Shown: positions 43,625 to 53,161, counted from the first letter of the stretch. The stretch: 64,000 bases of DNA from Parerythrobacter lutipelagi (GCF_005434975.1 NZ_SKCJ01000002.1:124001-188000), one strand, 5' to 3'. A program made the numbers and translations. Notes: generated by a model not told the origin, from the letters alone.

Positions 43625-43678
43625 ACACATTCCGATTGGAACGTGTCGGTCAGCGGGGCGTTGGTGTCTAAAGACACC
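43625..43678 (+). promoter_or_regulatory. Two inverted repeats upstream of the MipA/OmpV gene
   Basis: The first dyad is 43625-43646 (9-base arms ACACATTCC and GGAACGTGT around GATT, one mismatch). The second is 43663-43678 (GGTGTCT-AA-AGACACC, perfect). They lie within 65 bases of the ATG at 43690 and could be a regulator operator and a leader hairpin. Confidence 0.4.
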
Positions 43679-43689
43679 GAGGGATTCCG

Positions 43690-44553
43690 ATGAAAAAATT
43701 TACTTCCGCCGCGCTGGCGCTGTGCCTCGCCTCGCCCGCTTTTGCACAGGACGAAGTTGCCGTCGAAACGCGGCAGGGGCCGCCGCCGATTGGCGAAACC
43801 GTCTTCGATGGCGACTGGGTCAGCATTGGCATCGGCGCTGCGTATTCGCCAAGCTATGACGGGTCTGACGATTATGTCGTGTCCGTGTTGCCGATTGTCC
43901 AAGGCTCGTTTGGCGGGGTCGATATCAATCCTCGTCCCGGCGGTCTGGCACTCGATTTCATCCCCGACACGGAAACAGGACCCAACTTCGATCTGGGTGT
44001 GACCGCGCGTATCCGGCGTAATCGTGCCGGCCGGATCGAAGATGCGGTGGTGGCTAGCCTGGGTGAATTGGAAACGGCCATCGAAGTCGGCCCAACCGCA
44101 GGTGTAAGCTTTCCCGGCCTGCTCAACCCCTATGACAGTCTGAGTTTCAATGTCGACGCGCGGTGGGACGTCGCCGGGGCGCATGACGGCATGGTGATCG
44201 ACCCGTCGGTGACGTATTTCACCCCGCTCAGCCGCGGAGCGATCGCATCGCTGACGCTGGGCGCGGAATATGTCGATGACAGCTATGCCGACTATTACTT
44301 CACTATCGATGCAGCTGACAGCGTGACCAGCGGATTGCCGCAATTCAGCGCAGATAGTGGCTTCACGAAAGCCAGCGCAACCATCCTGCTGGGCTTCGAT
44401 CTCGATGGCGATGCGACCAATGGCGGCCTTTCGCTGGTCGGCATCGGGGGCTACTCGCGGATGCTCGGCGATGCCAAGCGCACGCCGTTCACCAGCCTTC
44501 GGGGTGACGCAGACCAGTTCTTCATCGCTGCGGGTATCGGCTACACCTTCTAG
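43690..44553 (+). CDS. MipA/OmpV family outer membrane protein
   Basis: The 287-residue protein has a signal peptide (about 1-20, CLASPAFA). The beta-barrel pattern includes the MipA/OmpV opening segment (GIGAAYSPSYDGSDDYVVSVLPIVQG) and ends in an aromatic residue (GIGYTF). It is likely a small outer-membrane barrel linked to envelope stress or murein scaffolding; the precise role is unknown. The ribosome-binding site is GAGGGATTCCG. Confidence 0.85.
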   Translation: MKKFTSAALALCLASPAFAQDEVAVETRQGPPPIGETVFDGDWVSIGIGAAYSPSYDGSDDYVVSVLPIVQGSFGGVDINPRPGGLALDFIPDTETGPNFDLGVTARIRRNRAGRIEDAVVASLGELETAIEVGPTAGVSFPGLLNPYDSLSFNVDARWDVAGAHDGMVIDPSVTYFTPLSRGAIASLTLGAEYVDDSYADYYFTIDAADSVTSGLPQFSADSGFTKASATILLGFDLDGDATNGGLSLVGIGGYSRMLGDAKRTPFTSLRGDADQFFIAAGIGYTF

Positions 44554-44578
44554 CCGGCGGCACTCGATAGGCTGAGAA

Positions 44579-44614
44579 AAAAGGCCCGCTACCCAATAGG
44601 GCGGCGGGCCTTTT
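44579..44614 (+). terminator. Bidirectional Rho-independent terminator
   Basis: AAAGGCCCGC pairs with GCGGGCCTTT, with T runs on both strands. It separates the convergent MipA and S9 peptidase genes and can serve both. Confidence 0.88.
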
Positions 44615-44650
44615 GCTTTGCACGGTCTCTGCCAGATTGCGTGTGCTGGC

Positions 44651-46708
44651 TTAGTCGTCGCTACCGTCGCCGCCGCCTTTGGCCGTTTCCGGCAGCATCG
44701 GGCGCGGTGACGGCATCTCGGCATTGCGGTCGCCGGTTTTGAGATAGGTGTCGAACCAGCGCATCATGCGCAAATTGTAGTCGTAACGGCTGGCAGCCTT
44801 GGAATTGCCGTGGCCTTCACCGGGATAGAGGACAAGTCGCACCGGCACATCGGGCTTGCGCACCTTGATGCTGCGATAGAGTTCGTAGCTCTGGCTCGGG
44901 CTGACACGCGTGTCTTCCTCGCCATGCATGATCAGCAGCGGGGTGTTGGCCTTGTCGACATGGTAAATCGGGCTGACTTCGAGCATCTTCTGCCAATTGT
45001 CCCATGGCCATGCCAAGCTATGCACATTGTACATTTCATAGGGAATGTCGGTCGTGCCGAATTTCGAAATCTGGTTCGAAATGCCGACAAACATCACCCC
45101 GGCGACGAATTCGTCGCTGAAATAGGTGCTGGTCCAGGCTGTGGCATAGCCGCCATAGGAACCACCCGTTACGCCGACCCGGTCGGCATCAGCTATGCCT
45201 TCAGCGACCAGCGCCCGTTTGGCGTCGACCAGATCGGTGAACTCCGGATCGGTGTAGTTGCCCTGGTGCTGTTTTGAGAACGCTGTGCCGTATCCGGTCG
45301 AGCCGCGATAATTGGGCAGGAAAACGGCATAGCCTTGCCCGGCTGCGACATGTCCCGGTTTCGAGTAAGCGGTCTGCCAGCCATTGCTGTCATGCGCTTC
45401 CGGACCGCCGTGGACATTGAGGATCAGCGGGGCTCCGCCCGCGGGCGCTCCGCCAACCGGTTCGATCAGCACGCCTTCGATTTCCTGACCGTCGCGCGCG
45501 GTGTACGTGAATGTCCGCTGCGTTCCGAAATCGATTTCCGACAGCCACGCATTGTGGTTGGTCCAACGCTCGAACGTGCCGTTGCTGTAAAAGTACAGTT
45601 CGGACGGATGAGTCGGGGCGCTTGCTCTCACGACAATATTGTTGCCGCCGGTCTCGACCGAAGACAGCGAAAGCCCTTCTGCCGGCTCCTCGGTCAGCAG
45701 TGCGCCGTTGGGCGCGTAAAGGCGGATATGGCTAGAGGCGCCCTTGTGGATCACTGCGGCAAGCGAGCCGTTGGCAAGCCATTCGGCATCGACTGCCGCT
45801 TCGGCAGCGCCTTCGTTGAGCGCGCGGTAGCTGCCGGTGGCTACATCGACCAGATGCAGCGTCGTATCGGCAGGATCGTTCTTGTCGACACCGGCGATCA
45901 TCGAAAGCTGCCTGCCGTCGGGCGAAATTTCAACGTCGCCCAGCTTGCCGGGTGTTTCAACGACGGTCCGGACATTGCCTGTGCCAAGGTCGATAATGTG
46001 GACCCGCTGCGAAGTGTACGTGTCATCGATTTGTGGGGTCGGCTGGCTCATCACGATGCCTGTCTTGCCATCGGCCGCGACATCGAATGAATTGACATAG
46101 CCCGGGATCTGGATCTGGCGCGGGTCTTCGTCCGGCGTCTCGCCGACCTGCGCCACAAACATGCGCGGCAAGCGTGCTTCTTCTTCATACACGATTGCGT
46201 CGAAACCGCCCTTGCGCTGCGTGTCGCGCTGTTCGTCGGTCTCTGCGCCGACCAGCATGTAAATGCTGTGGCCATCGGGTGCCCAGACATAGGATCGCAC
46301 GTCGCTGTCTTCGACTCCGGCCAGCTTGCGATGGGTGCCGCCGTAGACAGGCACGCCCCATACAGCCCGGTCGTCATCATCATTGGCCCAGGTGAAACTG
46401 ACCATGGTTCCGTCGGGCGAGAAGGTGACTCCCGAAGGGCTGACATCTTCGGGCAAATACAGGCTCGCCATATCCGGCCCGGTGGCGATCTTCAGCTCCT
46501 GCGTGGTGCTGCCATTGTCCTCGCCTTCGGTGACATCAGGCAAGGCCGCTGTCGTATAGGCGACGCGCTGGCCGTCAGGCGAAACGGCAATTGCGCCAAC
46601 GCTTTTCAATTTGGCGACATCCTCCGGCGTCATCGGCCGCGCAGCGGCGGTCGCGGCAATCGAGACTGAGCCAAGCAGAGTGGCGGCGAGCAGCAGCTTG
46701 CGGGTCAT
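44651..46708 (-). CDS. S9 family (prolyl oligopeptidase/acylaminoacyl peptidase) exported peptidase
   Basis: The 685-residue protein has a signal peptide (about 1-23, ending AATAAA), a beta-propeller of WD-like repeats (about 30-400) and a C-terminal alpha/beta hydrolase. The triad is visible: Ser in GGSYGGYAT near 519, Asp in HGEEDTRVSP near 597 and His in GEGHG near 632. It cleaves peptides in the periplasm, probably dipeptides or blocked N-termini. It is divergent from the amidohydrolase gene. Confidence 0.93.
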   Translation of the reverse strand: MTRKLLLAATLLGSVSIAATAAARPMTPEDVAKLKSVGAIAVSPDGQRVAYTTAALPDVTEGEDNGSTTQELKIATGPDMASLYLPEDVSPSGVTFSPDGTMVSFTWANDDDDRAVWGVPVYGGTHRKLAGVEDSDVRSYVWAPDGHSIYMLVGAETDEQRDTQRKGGFDAIVYEEEARLPRMFVAQVGETPDEDPRQIQIPGYVNSFDVAADGKTGIVMSQPTPQIDDTYTSQRVHIIDLGTGNVRTVVETPGKLGDVEISPDGRQLSMIAGVDKNDPADTTLHLVDVATGSYRALNEGAAEAAVDAEWLANGSLAAVIHKGASSHIRLYAPNGALLTEEPAEGLSLSSVETGGNNIVVRASAPTHPSELYFYSNGTFERWTNHNAWLSEIDFGTQRTFTYTARDGQEIEGVLIEPVGGAPAGGAPLILNVHGGPEAHDSNGWQTAYSKPGHVAAGQGYAVFLPNYRGSTGYGTAFSKQHQGNYTDPEFTDLVDAKRALVAEGIADADRVGVTGGSYGGYATAWTSTYFSDEFVAGVMFVGISNQISKFGTTDIPYEMYNVHSLAWPWDNWQKMLEVSPIYHVDKANTPLLIMHGEEDTRVSPSQSYELYRSIKVRKPDVPVRLVLYPGEGHGNSKAASRYDYNLRMMRWFDTYLKTGDRNAEMPSPRPMLPETAKGGGDGSDD

Positions 46709-46849
46709 ATGCGGAAATTTCCTCTTGTGACGAACTGTTGTGTGAACGCGTCATACCGAATGTGGTTTCACACGCAACCGGATGAGCAAAAGGCGGGGTT
46801 GTGCACCGGGCCGCTTGGCGGCATCACTGGCGCAACAGGAGAGGACTTC

Positions 46850-48121
46850 ATGCGCATCATTTCAAAACTGGTCGCCGGGGCGGCATTTATTGCGACACCG
46901 GCACTGGCTGACACGACAATCATCCATGCCGGCTCGGTCATCACCGACGCATCGGGCAACCCGAGCGGTCCGGCGACCATAACCGTCACCGACGGAAAGA
47001 TCGTCAGCATCGTGGACGGTTTCCAGCCGACGCCTGAAGGCGCAGCGATGATCCATTTGCCCGAGCACACTGTGCTGCCCGGCCTGATCGATTTGCACAC
47101 GCATCTTTCCGGCGACCCGAGCGGCGAGTTCTGGCGTTCCGCTGTCAATCCGCCCGAATGGTCCACTCTGGTCGCGGCCAAGAATGCGCACGTTACCGCG
47201 AAAGCGGGCTTCACCACTGTGCGCGATCTCGGTTCACGCAGCGACCAGGTGACACAATCGCTGCGAATGGCGACAGCGGACGGCATGCTTCCGGGGCCGC
47301 GCATCGTCACTTCGGGTCGGACCATCGCCATCGTCGGCGGGCACGGCGACACCAACGGTTTCCGCCGTGAAGTAAACGATGCGCTGGGCACCAGCTTTGC
47401 ATGCACCGGCGCTGTGCAGTGCGCGGAGATGGTCCGCACGGCGTCGAAATACGGGGCGGACCTGATCAAGATAACCGCAACCGGCGGCGTGCTCAGCCAG
47501 CAGGGGCGCGGGCTGGAGGCGCATTTTTCAGATGCGGAGATGAAGGCGATCGTCGACACCGCCAATTCGCTCGGCCTCAAGGTTGCAGCCCATGCGCACG
47601 GTGCGCGCGGGATTGAGGCGGCGGCGCGTGCGGGCGTCCACACGATCGAGCACGGCACATATATCGACGCCCAGGCAGGGCGGGTCATGCGTGAGAACGG
47701 AACTATTCTGGTTCCGACGCTGATGGCCTTCCAGGGGATCAAGGAGAATTTGGGCACGGGTTTTTACACGCCGGTGGTCGAAGAAAAGATCCGCGCGGTC
47801 GGCCCTTATGCCGAGAGCATCGTCGAGCGCGCGAGCGAGTATGGCGTGAAGGTCGCATTCGGCACCGATGCCGGGGTTTTCCCGCATGGTCAGAATGCAG
47901 GCGAATTCGCGCTTATGCGCAAGGGCGGGATGACTGACCGTCAGGCTCTCGCAAGCGCCACCAGCGTTGCTGCCGAAGTGATCGGTATGGAGAAGGAAAT
48001 CGGCAGACTCGCACCCGGATATTCAGCGGACATCATCGCTGTCGAGGGCAACCCGCTGAGCGATGTCGCTGTGCTGGAAAAGGTCGATTGGGTGATGGTG
48101 CGCGGACGCGTGATCGAATGA
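46850..48121 (+). CDS. Exported amidohydrolase family protein (imidazolonepropionase-like)
   Basis: The 423-residue protein has a signal peptide (about 1-20, ATPALA) and a metal-dependent amidohydrolase barrel: HTHLSG (first metal histidines), the ITATGGVLSQQGRG region, AHAHGARGIEAA, HTIEHGTYID and GTDAG with the catalytic Asp. This type includes Xaa-Pro-dipeptidase-like and imidazolonepropionase-like enzymes. ATG 46850 follows CAGGAGAGGACTTC. Its stop overlaps the next gene's ATG (ATGA at 48118-48121). Confidence 0.9.
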   Translation: MRIISKLVAGAAFIATPALADTTIIHAGSVITDASGNPSGPATITVTDGKIVSIVDGFQPTPEGAAMIHLPEHTVLPGLIDLHTHLSGDPSGEFWRSAVNPPEWSTLVAAKNAHVTAKAGFTTVRDLGSRSDQVTQSLRMATADGMLPGPRIVTSGRTIAIVGGHGDTNGFRREVNDALGTSFACTGAVQCAEMVRTASKYGADLIKITATGGVLSQQGRGLEAHFSDAEMKAIVDTANSLGLKVAAHAHGARGIEAAARAGVHTIEHGTYIDAQAGRVMRENGTILVPTLMAFQGIKENLGTGFYTPVVEEKIRAVGPYAESIVERASEYGVKVAFGTDAGVFPHGQNAGEFALMRKGGMTDRQALASATSVAAEVIGMEKEIGRLAPGYSADIIAVEGNPLSDVAVLEKVDWVMVRGRVIE

Positions 48122-49116
48122 TCCGCGCAGCCGCTGCTCTTGTGGCGTTGGCCGGAGCGGTTCCGGCAAACGCCGCAGAGCCCGGTCCGCAATGCCAGCG
48201 CGAGATTGTCGTGCTTGGCGCAGGGCAGGATGCGGGCGCACCGCAAATCGGCAATTCGGATGACGATGGGCCGGTGCTGCTCCCCAGTTCGCTTGCGCTG
48301 ATCGACCGAACAGAGGGTAAACGGTACCTGTTCGATGCCACGCCGGCGATCACGCAGCAGCTGGCAATGCTCGATGCCATCGAGCCGCCTCAGCAGGGCC
48401 TCGGGATCGATGGCATCTTCCTGACCCACGCGCATATCGGACACTACTTCGGACTGGCCTATCTGGGTCGCGAAGCGGCTGGCGCGCAGAATGTTCGCGT
48501 CTACGCCATGCCTCGAATGGCAGATTTCCTCCGCAGCAACGGTCCGTGGAACCAGCTCGTCGAACTGGAAAACATCCGAATCGTCACGGTTCCGCATTCG
48601 AGCTGGAAATTTCCCCCGCTGGATAACGACGCCTGGCGCGCATCGGAGCCGCAATTCCTTGGCGCTGGTATTGCCGCCACCGCGCTACCGGTTCCCCATC
48701 GCGACGAATATTCGGAGACGGTCGGCTGGGTTCTGGCCGATCCCGAAAGCTGGTCCTTCCTCTACCTGCCTGACATCGACAGTTGGAGCGAGCTGGAGGA
48801 TCGCATGCCCGATTTCACGTTGGAAGCGTTGGTGGCGAAGGTCGATCTGGTCTTCGTCGATGCGACATTCTGGGACGACAACGAATTACTCGACGAGAAT
48901 GGCGTCGGCCGCGACATGTCGGAGATCCCGCACCCGCGCGTGACGGAAACGATGGACCTGCTTCAGGACCTGCCGGGCGAGGAGCGCGGCAAAATCCGCT
49001 TCATCCATTACAACCACACCAACCCGATCCGCGATCCCGACAGCGCCGAAAGCAAGCAGGTGGTTGAGCGCGGGTTCACTGTCGCCCGGCGGGGCGACCG
49101 TATCTGTCTCGATTGA
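48118..49116 (+). CDS. Exported PqqB-like metallo-beta-lactamase-fold protein
   Basis: The 332-residue protein has a signal peptide (about 1-19, GAVPANA) and a metallo-hydrolase fold resembling PqqB: IVVLGAGQDAGAPQIGN at the start and LTHAHIGHYFGLAYLGREA, a variant of the H-x-H-x-D-H metal motif in which the Asp is replaced by Gly. No other pqq gene is present and PqqB itself is not normally exported. This is therefore likely a periplasmic hydrolase of another substrate, possibly acting with the coupled amidohydrolase. Confidence 0.8.
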   Translation: MIRAAAALVALAGAVPANAAEPGPQCQREIVVLGAGQDAGAPQIGNSDDDGPVLLPSSLALIDRTEGKRYLFDATPAITQQLAMLDAIEPPQQGLGIDGIFLTHAHIGHYFGLAYLGREAAGAQNVRVYAMPRMADFLRSNGPWNQLVELENIRIVTVPHSSWKFPPLDNDAWRASEPQFLGAGIAATALPVPHRDEYSETVGWVLADPESWSFLYLPDIDSWSELEDRMPDFTLEALVAKVDLVFVDATFWDDNELLDENGVGRDMSEIPHPRVTETMDLLQDLPGEERGKIRFIHYNHTNPIRDPDSAESKQVVERGFTVARRGDRICLD

Positions 49117-49235
49117 CCGCCTGTCGAAGCGGACGCGCTATTGGTCGAGGGTTCATCGCGCGTTCGGTATCGGCGTTCTAGCTGGCTGAAATTCGCGCCA
49201 TGCCGCGTCATCACGAATACAAACGGGGAATCTTT

Positions 49236-51074
49236 ATGAAATCTGTCCGCCCAATTTCCTTTGGCGGGGCCTTGCTGGCGACTGCAGCTGCAATCGCGCT
49301 GCCCGCCGCGCCTGCCTTTGCCGATCATCACGCTGAAATTGCCACCAGTGAAGCGCCTGCCGAGCAGACCGAGGGCGAGAAGCTGAAAGCATTGTTCGCT
49401 GAATCCGATGCCCGCGGGCTGGAGATCAATCCGATCGGCCGGTTGTTTCGCGGTGATGACAAGAATGCGGACCGGCTCGGGGATTTCCTGACGGACAGCA
49501 GCTTCTATGCCAGCAAGCGGGACACGCAGCTCAACCTTGCCAAGCTCGAACTGATCGACCGCAGCAAGCTGAACGAGACCGACCAGTTGGCCTACGATGT
49601 CTTCAAATATGGTCAGGAAGCGAGCTTGCGCGGCCAGACGGACGAGATCCGCGCGCTGACCGAAGTGCGCCCGGTGAACCATTTCTCCGGCTTCCACACA
49701 TTCTATCCGACCTTCGCCAGCGGCGGCAGCGCGGCGCAGTTCAACACAGTCGCCAATTACGAAGACAACCTCAGCCGTCATGACGATTATATCGCGATCA
49801 ACGACCGCGCGATCGGCAAATTCCGCGAAGGGATGGAAAGCGGCGTGCTCGAAACCTCGCTCACTATCGGCAATGTGGTAAAACAGTTCGACACCCAGCT
49901 GGCTGTACCGATTGCAGACTCGCAGTTCATGAAGCCGGTGCAACAATTCCCGGAAGACTTTTCCGAGGAAGACCAAGCGCGGCTGACCGCCGCCTATGAA
50001 GCGAAAACGCAGGAAATTTACGCCGCGCACGAGAAAATGCGCGACTTCCTGCGCGACGAATACCTTCCGGTGGCGCGTGAAACTGTCGGGCTCAGCCAGA
50101 TGAAGGGCGGCGAAGCGCTCTATGCACAGCTGATCGAGCAGACCACCACGCTGCCGCTGGAAGCCGACTATTTGCACAATCTCGGTCTGTCCGAAGTTGC
50201 GCGGATCAAGAACGGGATGCTGGAGATCAAGGACGAGGTGGGCTTCAGCGGCACACTCACCGAATTCTTCGACTATGTCCGCACCGACCCGCAGTTCAAG
50301 CCGGAAAGCCGCGAGGCGCTGACGCAGAGCTACTACGATATCGGCGAACAGGTGGACGAGAAGATCGGCGAGTATTTCGCCGTGCTTCCGAAGACGCCGC
50401 TCAACATCGAACCCTATGACGAGTCGATCGAACAGTTCAGCGCTGGCGGTTCCTACAGCTCCGGCGCGCCCGACGGGTCGCGTGCCGGGACCTTCTATTT
50501 CAATGCCTACGACCTGCCGAGCAGGCTGACGACGGGCAATGTCACCCTGTACCTGCACGAAGGCGCGCCGGGCCATCATTTCCAGATCAGTCTTGCTCAG
50601 GAAAACACCGACCTTCCGGCGTTCATGCGCTTCGGCGGCAATACCGCCTATGTCGAAGGCTGGGCGCTCTATTCTGAGACGTTGGGCTACGAGATGGGCT
50701 TCTTCGACGATCCGTGGAACCGCTACGGCACGCTGCAGGACGAACAGCTGCGCGCCATGCGGCTGGTGGTCGATACCGGTCTCCATTCGAAGGGCTGGAC
50801 CCGCGAACAGGCGATCGACTTCATGCTGGAAAACTCGGGCATGACCCGGACGGAAGTCGTGTCCGAAGTCGAACGCTATATTGCAATCCCGAGCCAGGCG
50901 CTGGCTTACAAGGTCGGCGCGCTGAAAATCCAGGAGCTGCGCAAAAAGGGCGAAGCCGCGCTGGGCGACAAATTCGATCTGCGCGAGTTCCACAATCAGG
51001 TACTCAACACCGGGTCGCTGCCATTGCCGGTGCTGGAAGCCAAGATCGACCGCTGGATTGCTTCGCAGCGTTGA
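49236..51074 (+). CDS. DUF885 family exported metallopeptidase-like protein
   Basis: The 612-residue protein has a signal peptide (about 1-28, APAFA) and a mostly helical body. The conserved HEGAPGHHFQ zinc motif lies at about 441-450 and the Glu-containing AYVEGWALYSE segment follows. DUF885 proteins resemble M32/M3-type gluzincins and are presumed peptidases. ATG 49236 is preceded by GGGGAATCTTT. A hairpin terminator follows. Confidence 0.9.
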   Translation: MKSVRPISFGGALLATAAAIALPAAPAFADHHAEIATSEAPAEQTEGEKLKALFAESDARGLEINPIGRLFRGDDKNADRLGDFLTDSSFYASKRDTQLNLAKLELIDRSKLNETDQLAYDVFKYGQEASLRGQTDEIRALTEVRPVNHFSGFHTFYPTFASGGSAAQFNTVANYEDNLSRHDDYIAINDRAIGKFREGMESGVLETSLTIGNVVKQFDTQLAVPIADSQFMKPVQQFPEDFSEEDQARLTAAYEAKTQEIYAAHEKMRDFLRDEYLPVARETVGLSQMKGGEALYAQLIEQTTTLPLEADYLHNLGLSEVARIKNGMLEIKDEVGFSGTLTEFFDYVRTDPQFKPESREALTQSYYDIGEQVDEKIGEYFAVLPKTPLNIEPYDESIEQFSAGGSYSSGAPDGSRAGTFYFNAYDLPSRLTTGNVTLYLHEGAPGHHFQISLAQENTDLPAFMRFGGNTAYVEGWALYSETLGYEMGFFDDPWNRYGTLQDEQLRAMRLVVDTGLHSKGWTREQAIDFMLENSGMTRTEVVSEVERYIAIPSQALAYKVGALKIQELRKKGEAALGDKFDLREFHNQVLNTGSLPLPVLEAKIDRWIASQR

Positions 51075-51091
51075 AAATTGACCAATAGAAA

Positions 51092-51131
51092 AAGAACAGG
51101 CTGTCCGGCGCTGCCGGGCGGCCTGTTCTTA
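51092..51131 (+). terminator. Rho-independent terminator after the DUF885 gene
   Basis: AGAACAGGC pairs with GCCTGTTCT, with a further TCCGGC/GCCGGG inner stem and a short T-rich tail. Confidence 0.7.
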
Positions 51132-51191
51132 TGCCTGTTCGCTTTTGACCGGAAAATGGAGTAAAACCTTCGCTCGGGGAGGAATACTTAC

Positions 51192-52604
51192 ATGGCGAAA
51201 CGGCTCATTTTCTGTTTCGACGGAACATGGAACAGGCTCTCTGCAGATGTGCCGACCAATGTCGCGACAGTGGCTCAGATGGTCCGCCCGGTGGCGCGCA
51301 GCGGAACGCACCAGATCGTCTATTATGACGAAGGGATCGGCACCAACACATCGTGGGTCAATCAGCGCTGGCAGGGGATCACCGGCAAGGGGCTGATGAA
51401 CAATCTGCGTGAAGCCTATCGTTTTCTCATCTTCAATCACGAACCGGGCGATGAAATCTACGCTTTCGGCTTCTCGCGCGGGGCGTTTACCGCTCGCACA
51501 TTCATCGGATTCATCCGTCACGCCGGTATTCTCGATGTTGTCAGTGCCAACCAGATCGACAAGGCGATCGAGATCTACCGCAATGCTGGCAAGGTCGTCG
51601 GCAACACCGGGGAGGAATCGGGCAGCGCCCTTCGCTTTCGTGCACGCCATTGCAAGGCCATCTGTGTCAGCGATGAAGACATTGAATTCCGCAAGCGCAT
51701 CGATGCTGATTTCGATCCGGAAAAGGCGGTCTTGCTCAATATTCGTTTTCTCGGGGCGTGGGACACTGTCAGCGCGCTGGGCGTGCCGCAACTGGTGCCC
51801 GGTTCGAAATGGATCAACGCCAAATACGGTTTTCATGATGCCGTATTGACCAGCAAGATCAAGGCGGCCCGCCATGCGGTGGCACTCGATGAACTTCGCC
51901 CGACCTTTCGGGCCACCCTCTTCGGGCGCGCCAAAGTGGACGAACTCAATGCGCGGGCGGCCCGGGGCCGCACAACACCGTTCAGCCCGTGGGAACAGCC
52001 CTATCAGGAACAGTGGTTTCCCGGTGTGCATGGCGCGGTCGGCGGGGGAGGCGCGCACAGAGGCTTGTCCGACGGCGCGCTGGCATGGATCCTGACCGGA
52101 GCGAAGCGGGCGGGGCTGGAACTCAGGGCGGACAATGACAGCAAGGCCTTCCAGATTCGGCCCGACAGCCTCGACCCGGTGCAGAACCAGGCGGCCAAGA
52201 CAATCGGTCAGCGCTTCCCGATTGGCACGATCCGGCGGCTGTTTCATTCGCCGAGGGCTGGGCCGCAAAGCCTGTCAGCGCTGGCGCTTGCTACGCTGCA
52301 GCGCTGGTTCGCTCCGGCAAGCGCGCTGTCCGAAGGCAAACCCTATCGTCCCGGAGCGCTGCTGCCGATTGCTGCAGAGATCGAGAATTGGCCTTACGCC
52401 CGCCTGCCCGAACTCAAATCAGAGCATATCGTGTTGCAGGGCGAGACGCTCTCTCTGATCGCAGAGCGCTATCTCGGTGCCCGGACCCGCTACCTGGAAA
52501 TATTTGAAGCGAACAGAGACCGGCTGGACGACCCCGACCATGTCATGCCCGGCACACGTCTGCGAATTCCCTTCGATGGCCCGGCGGTGCACGGACCCGC
52601 TTGA
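51192..52604 (+). CDS. DUF2235 (Tle1-like lipase) domain protein with C-terminal LysM
   Basis: The 470-residue protein starts with the DUF2235 signature FCFDGTWN and carries the nucleophile elbow GFSRGAF (G-x-S-x-G) near residue 95, as in Tle1 phospholipase A effectors of type VI secretion. The C-terminal region (about 415-465, VLQGETLSLIAERYL ... PGTRLRIP) is a LysM peptidoglycan-binding domain. There is no signal peptide. GGGGAGGAATACTTAC precedes the ATG. No type VI genes or immunity gene are adjacent. It may be a lipase targeted to the envelope or an orphan effector. Confidence 0.85.
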   Translation: MAKRLIFCFDGTWNRLSADVPTNVATVAQMVRPVARSGTHQIVYYDEGIGTNTSWVNQRWQGITGKGLMNNLREAYRFLIFNHEPGDEIYAFGFSRGAFTARTFIGFIRHAGILDVVSANQIDKAIEIYRNAGKVVGNTGEESGSALRFRARHCKAICVSDEDIEFRKRIDADFDPEKAVLLNIRFLGAWDTVSALGVPQLVPGSKWINAKYGFHDAVLTSKIKAARHAVALDELRPTFRATLFGRAKVDELNARAARGRTTPFSPWEQPYQEQWFPGVHGAVGGGGAHRGLSDGALAWILTGAKRAGLELRADNDSKAFQIRPDSLDPVQNQAAKTIGQRFPIGTIRRLFHSPRAGPQSLSALALATLQRWFAPASALSEGKPYRPGALLPIAAEIENWPYARLPELKSEHIVLQGETLSLIAERYLGARTRYLEIFEANRDRLDDPDHVMPGTRLRIPFDGPAVHGPA

Positions 52605-52653
52605 CGTTACGGCATGATTTACACAGCGACTGCGCTGCGCCAAACCGCCTGTC

Positions 52654-53100
52654 ATGAGCAAAAAAACCATTTGGTGGAATGACCAGCGCCCGCCGCTCGA
52701 ACCCATGACCAGCCTCGGGGATGATTGCATGCCGGGCTTTCTCGGCATCGAATTTCTGGAAGCCGGCGACGACTGGATTTCGGCACGCATGCCGGTCAAC
52801 GAGCGCACGCAGCAGCCTTTCAAACGCCTGCATGGCGGTGCTTCCGTCGTGTTGGCAGAGACAGTGGGATCGGTCGCGGCCAGTTTTTGCGTCGATCGGG
52901 AAAAGCACGTTGCTGTCGGGCTGGAGATCAACGCCAACCACGTTCGCCCGGCCTACCAAGGTTATGTGACTGCAACGGCCAAGGCGGAGAATATCGGACG
53001 CACCACGCAGATATGGTCGATCCGTATAACCGACGAGAATGGCAAGCTTGTCTGCATTTCGCGCCTGACAATGGCGGTCATCCCGCTCGACCGGAAATAG
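52654..53100 (+). CDS. PaaI/MenI-like hotdog thioesterase
   Basis: The 148-residue hotdog-fold protein has the PaaI-family active-site region RLHGGASVVLAETVGSVAA with the catalytic acidic residue, and GLEINANHVRPAY. It hydrolyses an acyl- or aryl-CoA thioester; the substrate is unknown. It follows the DUF2235 gene by about 50 bases in the same orientation. Confidence 0.88.
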   Translation: MSKKTIWWNDQRPPLEPMTSLGDDCMPGFLGIEFLEAGDDWISARMPVNERTQQPFKRLHGGASVVLAETVGSVAASFCVDREKHVAVGLEINANHVRPAYQGYVTATAKAENIGRTTQIWSIRITDENGKLVCISRLTMAVIPLDRK

Positions 53101-53161
53101 CGCAAAGCGTAACCAAGCAGCTCCATTCAGCGTATAGCGTGCAGCTATAAGGGGAAAGTCG

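Noticed and set aside
43393-44724. 443-residue minus-strand frame
   Set aside because: It is antisense to the MipA gene, crosses the bidirectional terminator and has no domain.
49008-50993. 661-residue open frame on the minus strand
   Set aside because: It is antisense to the DUF885 gene, which has a signal peptide and a zinc motif in the plus frame.
51192-52604. Type VI secretion effector locus
   Set aside because: Only the DUF2235-LysM gene is present; no secretion or immunity genes surround it, so only an orphan lipase-like protein is claimed.
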